From an uncultured Sulfuricurvum sp. (GTDB lineage: Bacteria; Campylobacterota; Campylobacteria; Campylobacterales; Sulfurimonadaceae), in the NCBI RefSeq assembly GCF_937936435.1, contig NZ_CALDDG010000130.1:1-47165 (forward strand): a stretch of 47,165 nt of DNA. Direction: 5' to 3'. The notes beneath the pieces were generated by a model that worked only from the letters and a program-made list of their open reading frames with translations, was not told where the DNA came from and ran no database searches. Shown piece after piece: positions 18,482-26,716 of the stretch. How positions within the stretch are numbered: the stretch's first letter is position 1; every line of letters starts with the position of its first letter. A program made the translations under genes and the position numbers.

Positions 18482-18499
18482 ACCTCCCCATAGGGAGGT
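18482..18499 (-). terminator. Hairpin after phoX, weak terminator or attenuator
   Basis: ACCTCCC-CATA-GGGAGGT, 7-bp perfect GC-rich stem, 4 bases after the phoX stop. On - it is followed by a pyrimidine stretch TTCTCTTTTC rather than a pure T-run, so partial read-through into the cytochrome gene is likely. Confidence 0.5.
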
Positions 18500-18503
18500 G
18501 TAT

Positions 18504-20807
18504 TTAACGCATAACAGGGATTTTCATATATCCGATAGATGCTTTTTTCTTATTAATTGTGCTGTTTAGAGACTGAACAATAGAATTTGACGCGTCCCAG
18601 TCGACAAGCAATGCATCACCTGGATGCTGAATGCTGGACATAATATATCCATGTCCTCCTAGCTCATCGATAGCCTGAAGACCTGTTGCTTCGGCTCCGG
18701 CTGTGTTAGAGAGGATACGAGAGAATTTTTTCGTGTCAACGTTGTATGCCCAGACAAAGTTATTAATGTGCATTCCACTGTCTTCACCGATGAAGAGCGT
18801 ACGCATTTTTTCAGAGAATTTGAGATTATCCGGATTGGCAACTTTATTAACGTCAGCACTGTTTCCAAATACATCTTTAACCGATACAGTCTGACCTGTC
18901 AGAGCAGTAATAGCGTTCATTGTTGTAGCTACATATTCACTAGCTATTGTCGTATTTGATGTATCTTTTTGTGTACCTGTGAGTCCAAGCTCGAATACTG
19001 CTCCTGCTTTTTCAACCGGTGCATGGATATCATCGACAGGATCACTGCTACTTGTTGCCATACCGCCGCTCATATTAGAAATAGCCATATAGACTTTTTT
19101 GTCTTTAGCGTTGACAGTTACCCCTTCCATTTTGTTGAATTCACTGGTCGCACCGAGCAACGCTCCGTAACGACGCGATTCGAGGAATGCTGCGGCAAAT
19201 TCCATACCAGATTTGAGTTTAAGATACTCTGTACCTTTATAGGTTTTGATTTTGGTATAACCGCCAGTAGTCGATGAAGCAGTCTCAAAAATATCGCTAA
19301 ATTTGATTTTATCTGTAATTAATTGTTTGACAGCAGCGTCAGTGGCATGACCGAGTTTGATCCATGAAAGATTTGCTTTTACCGCACGATCAGTGCTATC
19401 ACTGGTTTGTGACCATTTCGCGGCATACAACGTACCGGCACTTAAATTCCCTGCCGTGTCAGCAACATACATGAAAAGCATGGTATAAGAACCATCGTCT
19501 CCGAAATAGACAGTTTTGTTATCCGGCATAACGGCTGCGAGTTCATGAGAGAATCGTCCCATGCTATAGTGTTTTTTTACAGCTGTATTACCTGATGAAT
19601 CAACTGTCGTTTCGTGGATATATCCGTAGTTGTAGACATTTGCCGTTGTCGTATCGCCGAAATAAGCATTCGGTCCACCAAGAGAATCGGTACCTGTTCC
19701 AGTTCCTTGTTCTACTTTATTTGCATCCGGCTCGTATTCTTCACTGCCTAGATGAGTAGTCCATGGTGTCATGCTGGCTGCACAGGTGATCCATAATCCG
19801 CCGACATCTTTTGTATCGATGTTTTTGATTGAACTAACGCTAAGTACACCGTTGCTGTCTTGAGTCAGAGTACTGAGATTCATCATTGCAGGTAAAATAC
19901 CGTATCGGCTTGCTCCACTGCTATCAGCCGTTACATATTCAAACTGAGATACCATACGGATCGCGTTACCAATTTGCATAACGCTTTGACCGTCCGGAGT
20001 GTCAGAGACGAAAGGAATAGCTGGCGTAGCAGTTGTATCCATAATCGGATTTTGATTTACATCAAGGATTGCTCCAACTGTTGTACCACCGATGACATCG
20101 CCCGTATTCATCAATGTCGTATATTCAATAGGACGGATCAAACGTGTACCGTCACTGTAACGCACGGATACGTAGGCTTCCGAATAGATATGATCCATCT
20201 TGTCTGCGGTAGTCGGTGCATCCATTCCTACGAATTCAGTGCTCAGGACCGTTGCGTTGGCTGGAATAGTTCCTGTTGTTGCGAGGGATGAAAGCGTAGA
20301 ACGAAAATGCGTTCTTGCTGCGTTGGATGTTTTCGGCGTCGCTCCCGCATTTGTAAGAGAAGCAGATACGTTGGCATCATCACTCAAATTAATCGATTTG
20401 ATTTTTAATGCTTTATTAGCATCAATTTCGATACCGCCGCCCGCATCCGGGTTTCCATCTTTATCTAAAGATTGAAGTAAAATTAGTAAGTTGGTTGTTT
20501 TTGTTCCATCAATACCGTCATTGCTAAGATCGAGAGGAGTGATTGTTGATGCACCTTCTGTTTCTCCGATCAAAATACCGTTGGCATCTCCGAGATAAAA
20601 TTTGACGGTTTGCCCTTTTTCGTATTTAAATGTTCCGGCCGCATCGGTAGTCCCTTTTTGATTACCGCTGACATAATAAAGCCCTTTTACGGGACTATCG
20701 ACGAATGTCCCGGTTTGGACGTTTGAATCGTCACTGTTGCATCCTATAAGAAACGATGCACCTAAAATAGCTGAAACAGCTGCGAAAGAATAAGTCCGTA
20801 AACGCAT
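18504..20807 (-). CDS. phoX: PhoX-type (DUF839) phosphatase lipoprotein with extra N-terminal domain
   Basis: 767 residues. The signal peptide ends in a lipobox (SFLIGC, Cys about 23), followed by Asn. Residues about 32-150 form an extra domain shared with the gene at 31146 (DSPVKGLYYVSG, GTFKYEKGQTVKFYLG, LLQSLDKDGNPD). The rest is PhoX: TCAASMTPWTTHLGSEE (about 343-360; Cys and Glu of the metal site), FNKMEGVTV and NPDNLKFSEKMRTLFIGED. PhoX enzymes are Ca/Fe-dependent phosphomonoesterases induced by phosphate starvation. Most PhoX proteins use Tat, but here the N-terminus is MRLRTY without twin arginine. It sits just outside gspJ with Pho-box-like repeats in its promoter. Confidence 0.88.
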   Translation of the reverse strand: MRLRTYSFAAVSAILGASFLIGCNSDDSNVQTGTFVDSPVKGLYYVSGNQKGTTDAAGTFKYEKGQTVKFYLGDANGILIGETEGASTITPLDLSNDGIDGTKTTNLLILLQSLDKDGNPDAGGGIEIDANKALKIKSINLSDDANVSASLTNAGATPKTSNAARTHFRSTLSSLATTGTIPANATVLSTEFVGMDAPTTADKMDHIYSEAYVSVRYSDGTRLIRPIEYTTLMNTGDVIGGTTVGAILDVNQNPIMDTTATPAIPFVSDTPDGQSVMQIGNAIRMVSQFEYVTADSSGASRYGILPAMMNLSTLTQDSNGVLSVSSIKNIDTKDVGGLWITCAASMTPWTTHLGSEEYEPDANKVEQGTGTGTDSLGGPNAYFGDTTTANVYNYGYIHETTVDSSGNTAVKKHYSMGRFSHELAAVMPDNKTVYFGDDGSYTMLFMYVADTAGNLSAGTLYAAKWSQTSDSTDRAVKANLSWIKLGHATDAAVKQLITDKIKFSDIFETASSTTGGYTKIKTYKGTEYLKLKSGMEFAAAFLESRRYGALLGATSEFNKMEGVTVNAKDKKVYMAISNMSGGMATSSSDPVDDIHAPVEKAGAVFELGLTGTQKDTSNTTIASEYVATTMNAITALTGQTVSVKDVFGNSADVNKVANPDNLKFSEKMRTLFIGEDSGMHINNFVWAYNVDTKKFSRILSNTAGAEATGLQAIDELGGHGYIMSSIQHPGDALLVDWDASNSIVQSLNSTINKKKASIGYMKIPVMR

Positions 20808-20843
20808 GATGTAATCCCTCTCGTGATTTTTTGAAAGCGGAGA

Positions 20844-20897
20844 ATGGTATGGATTGAGAATTACATTTTTATTACTGTAATGTTATCGTTTTGTAAC
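20844..20897 (-). promoter_or_regulatory. Pho-box-like tandem repeats and -10 upstream of phoX
   Basis: Read on the coding (-) strand, GTTAC, ATAAC, GTAAT and GTAAT begin every 11 bases (+ strand 20893-20897, 20882-20886, 20871-20875, 20860-20864). Exactly 10 nt after the last repeat comes TACCAT (20849-20844), a -10-like hexamer. An 11-bp repeat ending 10 nt before the -10 is the geometry of PhoB-type activation, where the box replaces the -35. Confidence 0.65.
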
Positions 20898-20931
20898 ATG
20901 ATTCGTTTAGGATCAACGGAGTTGGCGTACA

Positions 20932-21435
20932 TTATCTTGCGGTTTCAACAGCAAGCGGAGATTGACTGTCGAATTTGACGTAGATCAGTCGACGTGAAGA
21001 GGAGTCGTAAATACGAAACAATGCACACTCTTTTCCAATAATGTCGCTGTGAATGAGATAGCGTTTATCGCCATCGATCGGAAGTGATATAGGCGATGCG
21101 GATTCCAACCGTATCAAGGTGTGTCCTTCTTGCAGGACTGCCCATACGACATAAGGATGATCGATACCGTACAAAGAGTGTTCCGATCCGATCAAAGAGG
21201 CGGTAATATAATTTTTTCCGCCGTTCGTTTGCAGTATCAATGTTTTAACACGGTCAAAATCGCTCCGTATAAGCGATACGACTCTATTTTTTTGGGAGAG
21301 GTGTTTTGCTTTAGCCTGATAAAAATCGACTTGGGTACGCAGATTGTCGATCGTACCGAAGAGTAAAACAGTAATGAGTCCGAATAAAACGATGGATATC
21401 AGTAACTCGATCAGGGTAAATGCCGTCCGTTTCAC
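20932..21435 (-). CDS. gspJ: T2SS minor pseudopilin GspJ
   Basis: 167 residues. Type IV prepilin-like N-terminus KRTA|FTLIELLISIV with Glu at +5 of the mature protein and Ala at -1. GspJ joins GspI and GspK at the tip of the pseudopilus. Assignment as J rather than I rests on length and on its last place in the G-H-I-J order. The GTG start overlaps the gspI stop (GTGA), so it is coupled. Confidence 0.78.
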   Translation of the reverse strand: MKRTAFTLIELLISIVLFGLITVLLFGTIDNLRTQVDFYQAKAKHLSQKNRVVSLIRSDFDRVKTLILQTNGGKNYITASLIGSEHSLYGIDHPYVVWAVLQEGHTLIRLESASPISLPIDGDKRYLIHSDIIGKECALFRIYDSSSRRLIYVKFDSQSPLAVETAR

Positions 21436-21878
21436 AGATTCCCTCCACCGATACGGAAAATGGTTTTTCGGCTGTTTGGGCTTTCGATGTGAATTTTTTG
21501 CAAGGAGAGCGTATATCCGCTCAGCGAAGCACCGGTAGAGGTACGTATATCGCTTCCCATCATGGGATCGATGATTTCGGCAGGAAAACGTTTGATCGTG
21601 AACGTGTAGGACTTCAGTGCCTCGGAAATTTCAGGATTATCGATCGTATAGCGTCCTTGTAGAAGTTCATAGGCATCCTGAGTATCGCTAATATTATCTG
21701 ATATCATACTGCTGATGAGACCGCTCAGCAAAGATTCGTCATACGTTTCGATGATACGGGCACTGTGTTTTGAGGAGCTTGAAACGGCTTGTAACAGAGC
21801 AAGAGCCGTAATCGAAGCAAGTACTACCGCGACCAGTGTCTCCATAAGGGAAAAAGCTTTATTCGCGCGCATAATCAT
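21432..21878 (-). CDS. gspI: T2SS minor pseudopilin GspI
   Basis: 148 residues from ATG 21878 (GTG 21881 and ATG 21872 are also possible). Prepilin cleavage site NKA|FSLMETLVAVV with Glu +5. It is small and single-domain, fitting GspI, the core of the I-J-K tip complex. It overlaps gspH by about 20 bases and gspJ by 4. Confidence 0.75.
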   Translation of the reverse strand: MIMRANKAFSLMETLVAVVLASITALALLQAVSSSSKHSARIIETYDESLLSGLISSMISDNISDTQDAYELLQGRYTIDNPEISEALKSYTFTIKRFPAEIIDPMMGSDIRTSTGASLSGYTLSLQKIHIESPNSRKTIFRIGGGNL

Positions 21879-22407
21879 CACTATTTAGAGGATAGCGTGC
21901 GGCGGATAAGAGCTCCTCTTTTAAACGCTCTTCGCTTTGAGTGACAAACGGTTCATCTCCTCCCAACGGTGTATAGAGATAAAAAGTACCGCCGCTTTTG
22001 AGCAAGAGAAACGTGGATGTCCCGTCCGGGTAGAGGGTGTATTCGAAGCATCCTTGGACCATTTTGTCTTTTTCATCGGAGACAACCGCTTCCAGAGGTT
22101 CAAGATCGCCGAAACGGTTGAACCCGTATCGTTGGATCGACTGGTGTGCCGGGAGCTTGAGAATCGAAGACGATTGCGTTTCACCGGTATAAATACGGCA
22201 ACTCTCGCACTCGTTGTCGCACAAAAGACGGAGTTTTCCATTGTAGTCCAATGCCAAAAGGGCTTTTTTGATTCCGTTAAGAGAAATGTTCGATGAGGTC
22301 ACTTTTTCGGCCTTGATAGAAAAAATGCCTATGGAATAGACGATACCGACGATGGTCATAACGATCAGCAATTCAAAAAGGCTCATCCCGCGCCGGGCAG
22401 ATCGCAT
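21859..22407 (-). CDS. gspH: T2SS minor pseudopilin GspH
   Basis: 182 residues. Start set at ATG 22407, which shares a base with the gspG stop (TGATG); GTG 22416 would only add three residues. Prepilin motif RRG|MSLFELLIVM with Glu +5. There are several cysteines in the head (CDNECESC), unusual for GspH and possibly disulfide-forming. GspH links the I-J-K tip to the GspG shaft. Confidence 0.78.
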   Translation of the reverse strand: MRSARRGMSLFELLIVMTIVGIVYSIGIFSIKAEKVTSSNISLNGIKKALLALDYNGKLRLLCDNECESCRIYTGETQSSSILKLPAHQSIQRYGFNRFGDLEPLEAVVSDEKDKMVQGCFEYTLYPDGTSTFLLLKSGGTFYLYTPLGGDEPFVTQSEERLKEELLSAARYPLNSDDYARE

Positions 22408-22838
22408 CAGTGGCACTCGGAGAGTTTTTGATCCTTATCGGCATCTTTTCCGCCTTCTTTACCATCGCTTCCCAAAGAGATCAATTCGATAGCATCATCG
22501 GTATTGAGATACAGATAGTTTCGTCCCCACGGGTCTTTCGGAAGATTTTTACCTTCGATATAACCGCTGGAAGAGTAACCGGTATAGGTATCGGGATCGG
22601 GATTGTCGATCAGTGCTTTCAGCCCCTCTTCGGTCGTAGGGTAACTGCCGTTGTCCACTTTGAACATTTTAAGGCTTTCATTTAGGCTTTTCATCTGAAC
22701 ACACACCAATTTTTGTTTGGCTTCCTCGCTTTTGCCCGTAATATTCGGAATTACAAATGCTGCCAACAATCCCAAAATGATGATTACAACCATGATTTCT
22801 ATCAGGGTAAATCCTCTGCGTACGCGTCTGCTCGTCAT
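22407..22838 (-). CDS. gspG: T2SS major pseudopilin GspG
   Basis: 143 residues, full length. RRG|FTLIEIMVVIIILGLLAA is a textbook prepilin site with Glu +5. The globular part has the GspG loop NGSYPTTEEGLKALIDNP and DPWGRNYLY with calcium-binding-type acidic residues near SDGKEGGKDAD. It forms the pseudopilus shaft. Ribosome site GGAG lies 8 bases before the ATG. First gene of the - strand half of the locus. Confidence 0.95.
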   Translation of the reverse strand: MTSRRVRRGFTLIEIMVVIIILGLLAAFVIPNITGKSEEAKQKLVCVQMKSLNESLKMFKVDNGSYPTTEEGLKALIDNPDPDTYTGYSSSGYIEGKNLPKDPWGRNYLYLNTDDAIELISLGSDGKEGGKDADKDQKLSECH

Positions 22839-22958
22839 GCTTAATTCTCCGTGCTATATGTGAAAATATGCTTGAATTATAACGATTTGAGGATACGGCG
22901 TTCGTAATCTTTGTAACATTTGCTTTGTTAAGCTTCTGCTTATAAAACATGCAAAAAG
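22839..22958. promoter_or_regulatory. Divergent intergenic region between gspG and gspK
   Basis: 120 bases that must hold both T2SS promoters. It contains GTAAT (22904), GTAAC (22913) and GTTAA (22927), but their spacing is 9 and 14, not 11, so I do not call a Pho box. No clear hairpin. Confidence 0.4.
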
Positions 22959-23879
22959 ATGAATTTTCGGATGAACAGACGCGGAATCGTCCTCATGATG
23001 ACACTGTTGCTAATCACCGTAATGATGGGGATCGTTACTTTGGTATTACACAAAAATTCGCATCTTTCGGAACTGGCGGACAGAGGTTTTGTACAGACGT
23101 CGTCAATGCGTATCGTCAATGAACTCGAAAGCCAACTCCCTTCCTTGCTTTCAAACGTCAAGACGGCTGAAGATCTCGATATCGCGATGCGCATTCCGTT
23201 TCGAATCGAATCGGACAAACGAGATTTTATTTTGAACGCTACCCTGGCATCTCCTTATACCAAGCTCAATATCAATCGGCTCGTGAACGAAGATGGGACG
23301 ATAAACGAAGCGTATATGAAAGCCTATATGCGGATTTTCGAACTCTATCCGATCAGCGACAGCGATACGTTTACAAAACTCATATTAGATAGTATTGATA
23401 CGGATTATACGGAACGATTTGCCCAAAGCGAGATCGGGTGGAACCGCCCCGATTTTAAAAACGGTGCCATCGCCGATATGAATCAGTTTGAAGAGATTGT
23501 CGAGCGTTATCTGGCATTGACGCGGGATAAAAGCATTCTGCGGATACCGTGGAAAAAATATATCGGTTTTGAAGGGGAACGCGTCGATTTGAATGCGGCG
23601 AATCCTGAAACGCTTTCACTGATATTGCCGAATCTTTCTGCCGAAAAAGTGCGTCAGATGACTCTGTATCGAACGAAGGCATTTACGTCGAAAGAGGAAG
23701 CGGTGAGTGCGGAAGGTTCATTGTCCGATGTATTCGATACCTATTTTTTTGTATATGACGACACGCTCTCGTACGATCTTGTATGCGATCTGCATCTAGA
23801 AGAAAACAGCCGTTCGCAACACATCGTGTTTCAATACAACGTTTTAGAGAAAAAAATTCATGATGTCGAGTTCTTGTAA
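22959..23879 (+). CDS. gspK: T2SS minor pseudopilin GspK
   Basis: 306 residues. Prepilin-type N-terminus NRRG|IVLMMTLLLI without Glu at +5, as expected for GspK, the tip-capping pseudopilin. The C-terminal part has the helix-hairpin-helix-like VDLNAANPETLSLILPNLS typical of the family. ATG 22971 is an alternative start giving MNRRG. The stop is directly followed by the gspL ATG with no gap. Confidence 0.88.
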   Translation: MNFRMNRRGIVLMMTLLLITVMMGIVTLVLHKNSHLSELADRGFVQTSSMRIVNELESQLPSLLSNVKTAEDLDIAMRIPFRIESDKRDFILNATLASPYTKLNINRLVNEDGTINEAYMKAYMRIFELYPISDSDTFTKLILDSIDTDYTERFAQSEIGWNRPDFKNGAIADMNQFEEIVERYLALTRDKSILRIPWKKYIGFEGERVDLNAANPETLSLILPNLSAEKVRQMTLYRTKAFTSKEEAVSAEGSLSDVFDTYFFVYDDTLSYDLVCDLHLEENSRSQHIVFQYNVLEKKIHDVEFL

Positions 23880-25007
23880 ATGCGGATAAACAGCAACTTC
23901 ATTACGGTAACGAAACAGATTGTACGTTCATATTGTCGTCGTTTACCGCAATTGGCACAGTGGCTGTGTCCGCCTCGGCCCCTTTACTATCTCGGTGAAA
24001 GAGAAACGTCTCCCGAAAGCAATGCGCTAGCGGTTATTCCGCCTAGCGAATATTGGGCTATGGAAGCCTCGTTAAACGTCTCATCGTCTTCCGAGGCGAT
24101 CCGCTATGCCGCCGCGCTCTTTGATCTGGGATCACACTATCGGTATCAGGCCAAAAAAACGGGCGAGAACCGTTTTGTGTTGATCGCGTACGACCCTGCA
24201 CGAATCAATGAGAAATGGCCGGACCTCATCGAGCGTTCCGAAAGGCTCAGAGTGACGTTTGCGCAGTGGATTTTTGACGATGAACCTAACCCGATCCGCT
24301 TGCCTAACGGACGCTATCTAAGTTGTTCTGATGGGATTGTGGTCGAGATGGACGGGGCGTATGTGAATACCGAACACGCGCTTGATCTGAGTGAAAGTCT
24401 GCAACGCCCCAGATACGATTATCCGAGTTTTTCCGCCGAAGCCGTCTCTTCGGGAACGATCTCTCCGAAAACGTTGAAAATGACAGCGGTTGTTTTAGCG
24501 CTTTTTCTTATCAATATCGGTCTTCAAATTTTTCAGACGCATACGGCAACGCGACAATTGATCCAGCGCTACGATACGCTTCTTGAATCGTCTCATCTCA
24601 GCAGTACGTCGATCGAACGGGAGGTGATATTGGATTCTTTGAAGCACAAAGAGGAGAAACAGCTTCGACTGCGCGAACAATGTTTTAAACTCAAGGATAT
24701 CCCTATGGCAACATGGAAGGAAGGACCGCAGTCTCTTCCAAAACCTTCTGCGGCTTTGGCAGGAATAGTCCTGATTCCGGGCTCGAAACCCGGCGAGGCG
24801 AATCAGCTGCTGATCGACGGCAAAGTAAACGGTGCTGAGAGTGTACCGCCAGAAGAGAGTTTTCAGGAGTTGAGCTATGAGGGAAATATCCTAAAAGTGC
24901 TCGTGAACACAGACAGGGGCGAAACCCTAAAGCACGAGTTTGCTAAACGGTTTAAAAAAGCCCGTTTTCAACAAACAGGCCATCGTTTGGAGGTTCGACT
25001 GCCATGA
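23880..25007 (+). CDS. gspL: T2SS inner-membrane platform protein GspL
   Basis: 375 residues: cytoplasmic actin-like-fold region about 1-195, a single TM helix about 200-220 (TAVVLALFLINIGLQIF), then a short periplasmic ferredoxin-like domain. GspL couples the ATPase GspE to the platform and pairs with GspM. Sequence is divergent and the call leans on topology and on its place between gspK and gspM. Confidence 0.78.
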   Translation: MRINSNFITVTKQIVRSYCRRLPQLAQWLCPPRPLYYLGERETSPESNALAVIPPSEYWAMEASLNVSSSSEAIRYAAALFDLGSHYRYQAKKTGENRFVLIAYDPARINEKWPDLIERSERLRVTFAQWIFDDEPNPIRLPNGRYLSCSDGIVVEMDGAYVNTEHALDLSESLQRPRYDYPSFSAEAVSSGTISPKTLKMTAVVLALFLINIGLQIFQTHTATRQLIQRYDTLLESSHLSSTSIEREVILDSLKHKEEKQLRLREQCFKLKDIPMATWKEGPQSLPKPSAALAGIVLIPGSKPGEANQLLIDGKVNGAESVPPEESFQELSYEGNILKVLVNTDRGETLKHEFAKRFKKARFQQTGHRLEVRLP

Positions 25008-25405
25008 AAAATCCCGCTCAAAAATCGTTGCTTATCGGTGTCGGTTTTCTCAGTGTTTTGATCGTATCGGGTGTTATCGGTTTGGTATGGGAAAATAGCC
25101 GTTATAACGAAATATTGGACTCATATACACAGCTGCAACGTCAGGCCCAAGAATACGAACGGATCAAAGAACGTCATTCGATTGCGTCATCGCAGGAGAC
25201 CTTTGATTTTTTAAAACATCATCCGAAGCTTTTAAAAGAGGAGAAACGCGGAGGGAACTACGTTTTCGAATTCGATAATCTCTCCGCATCGGAATTCGAT
25301 CGGATAACTAATAAAATTCTCAATTCGATGTTGACCGTCAAAAAATTGAGCCTGAAGAAAAACGGAAGTTCAAAAGGTTCGATCAGCGTGGAGATCGAAT
25401 CGTGA
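25004..25405 (+). CDS. gspM: T2SS inner-membrane platform protein GspM
   Basis: 133 residues: TM helix about 9-28, a coiled-coil-like stretch about 35-60, and a small periplasmic alpha/beta domain. Start overlaps gspL by ATGA. Size and topology fit GspM, the partner of GspL. Confidence 0.75.
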   Translation: MKNPAQKSLLIGVGFLSVLIVSGVIGLVWENSRYNEILDSYTQLQRQAQEYERIKERHSIASSQETFDFLKHHPKLLKEEKRGGNYVFEFDNLSASEFDRITNKILNSMLTVKKLSLKKNGSSKGSISVEIES

Positions 25406-25914
25406 AGCGCTTAGTTTATCTGCTTTATATTCTTGCGGTGCTTATCGTACTGATTCCGAAAGAAAAACTCTATTACACGATGGAGCGGTCGCTGGAACCG
25501 TATCATCTCTATTTTGCGAACGAAACTTTGAATAACCGATTTTTTTATTTTGATGCGGACGGGGTGAGTGTAATCCTCGATCATTCTGCGATTGCGACGA
25601 TAGAGCGGATACGGATTGCTCCGTGGATCGTCTCGAACCGGCTGGTATTTAGTTCGATTGAAGTATCTCCCGAATACAAACTCTTTTTCCCCGGCAAGAT
25701 TGATGAGATCGAGTTTGTCTATTCGCTGATCCATCCGCTAAGCATCCGGATCGAAGGGCGGGGCGAATTTGGGGAGTGTCACGGCATCATCGATCCGATT
25801 AAGGGAAAAATACGCCTCGAATTTGACCGGACGGCACAGTTGCGGGCCTATGCGGTACTTGTCTCCAAACTCCGCGCGGAAAAGGAGAAGCTTGTCTATG
25901 AATCCGATTTTTAA
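25402..25914 (+). CDS. gspN: T2SS accessory protein GspN-like
   Basis: 170 residues: one N-terminal TM helix (about 5-20) and a beta-rich periplasmic part. Starts with GTG overlapping the gspM stop (GTGA). Shorter than typical GspN (about 250), and named mainly from position between gspM and gspC and from the single-TM plus beta layout. GspN is not essential in many T2SS. Confidence 0.6.
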   Translation: MKRLVYLLYILAVLIVLIPKEKLYYTMERSLEPYHLYFANETLNNRFFYFDADGVSVILDHSAIATIERIRIAPWIVSNRLVFSSIEVSPEYKLFFPGKIDEIEFVYSLIHPLSIRIEGRGEFGECHGIIDPIKGKIRLEFDRTAQLRAYAVLVSKLRAEKEKLVYESDF

Positions 25915-26716
25915 CGAGAGCTTTCTAAGCCGTTTTAACACCTATGCTCTCCCGGTTGCGGTGATATGGACGCTGAGCTCTGCGGGAAGTATGTTTCTGT
26001 CCTCCGCACCGCAAGAAGGGTATGCTCAAAACGAGGAAGGATTTTTCGAGATATTTCGTTTCGGAGACAAGTTTGCTTTGCCTAAATACGTTCGGGGAGG
26101 GAAGGGCAAAACGGTTACGAAAACGACGCTCGTGCCGAGCCCCCATCAGGTAAAAGCGATATTCCGTTCCGAAGAGGGTTCGTTCGTGACGATCGATGAC
26201 GGACGGGAGAGTCTGATCGTTCCGCTGCACGGAATCTATAAAAATACGTTTCGTCTGGTCGGGATGAACGATGAAGCGGCTATTTTTCGCGGACACGGCA
26301 AAAACTACCGTCTTCGACTCGGATATCAGGATAATCTGGAAACGGAGCAATCGGTGACGCTCACTCTGGACGATACGAATGCGGACGGAGAGGGGGAATG
26401 GCATACGATTACCCATACTCGTCTGATCGAAGGGATGAACAACATCCAAAATCTTTTAAAGACCATCTCTATCCGCGATGTACGCAGCGGAGACAAGATT
26501 GCAGGATTCAAGGTAGAACGTATCGCTTCGGATTCCGTTTTTGCACAGCTCGGGGTAATTCAAGGGGATGTGATCGAGTCGGTCAACAACAAGAAACTCG
26601 AATCGTATGCAGACGTATTGGGTGTTTATAATCAGGTACCGCACATGAAAAGCATCTGCATCACGGTAGTGCGCAATAATCAACATAAGGATCTTCTGTA
26701 TGAAATCACACGCTAA
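25898..26716 (+). CDS. gspC: T2SS protein GspC with PDZ domain
   Basis: 272 residues from ATG 25898, preceded by AAGGAG; the frame is open back to 25769 but that part lies over gspN. One TM helix about 18-38, a homology-region-like part about 55-125, and a C-terminal PDZ domain about 185-270 (GVIQGDVIESVNNKKL). GspC bridges the platform to the secretin and its PDZ helps substrate choice. Overlaps gspN and gspD by 17 bases each. Confidence 0.82.
   Translation: MNPIFNESFLSRFNTYALPVAVIWTLSSAGSMFLSSAPQEGYAQNEEGFFEIFRFGDKFALPKYVRGGKGKTVTKTTLVPSPHQVKAIFRSEEGSFVTIDDGRESLIVPLHGIYKNTFRLVGMNDEAAIFRGHGKNYRLRLGYQDNLETEQSVTLTLDDTNADGEGEWHTITHTRLIEGMNNIQNLLKTISIRDVRSGDKIAGFKVERIASDSVFAQLGVIQGDVIESVNNKKLESYADVLGVYNQVPHMKSICITVVRNNQHKDLLYEITR

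Noticed and set aside
22904..22931. GTAAT/GTAAC/GTTAA cluster between gspG and gspK as a Pho box
   Set aside because: Spacings are 9 and 14 bases, not 11, so it does not match the phoX and phytase boxes.
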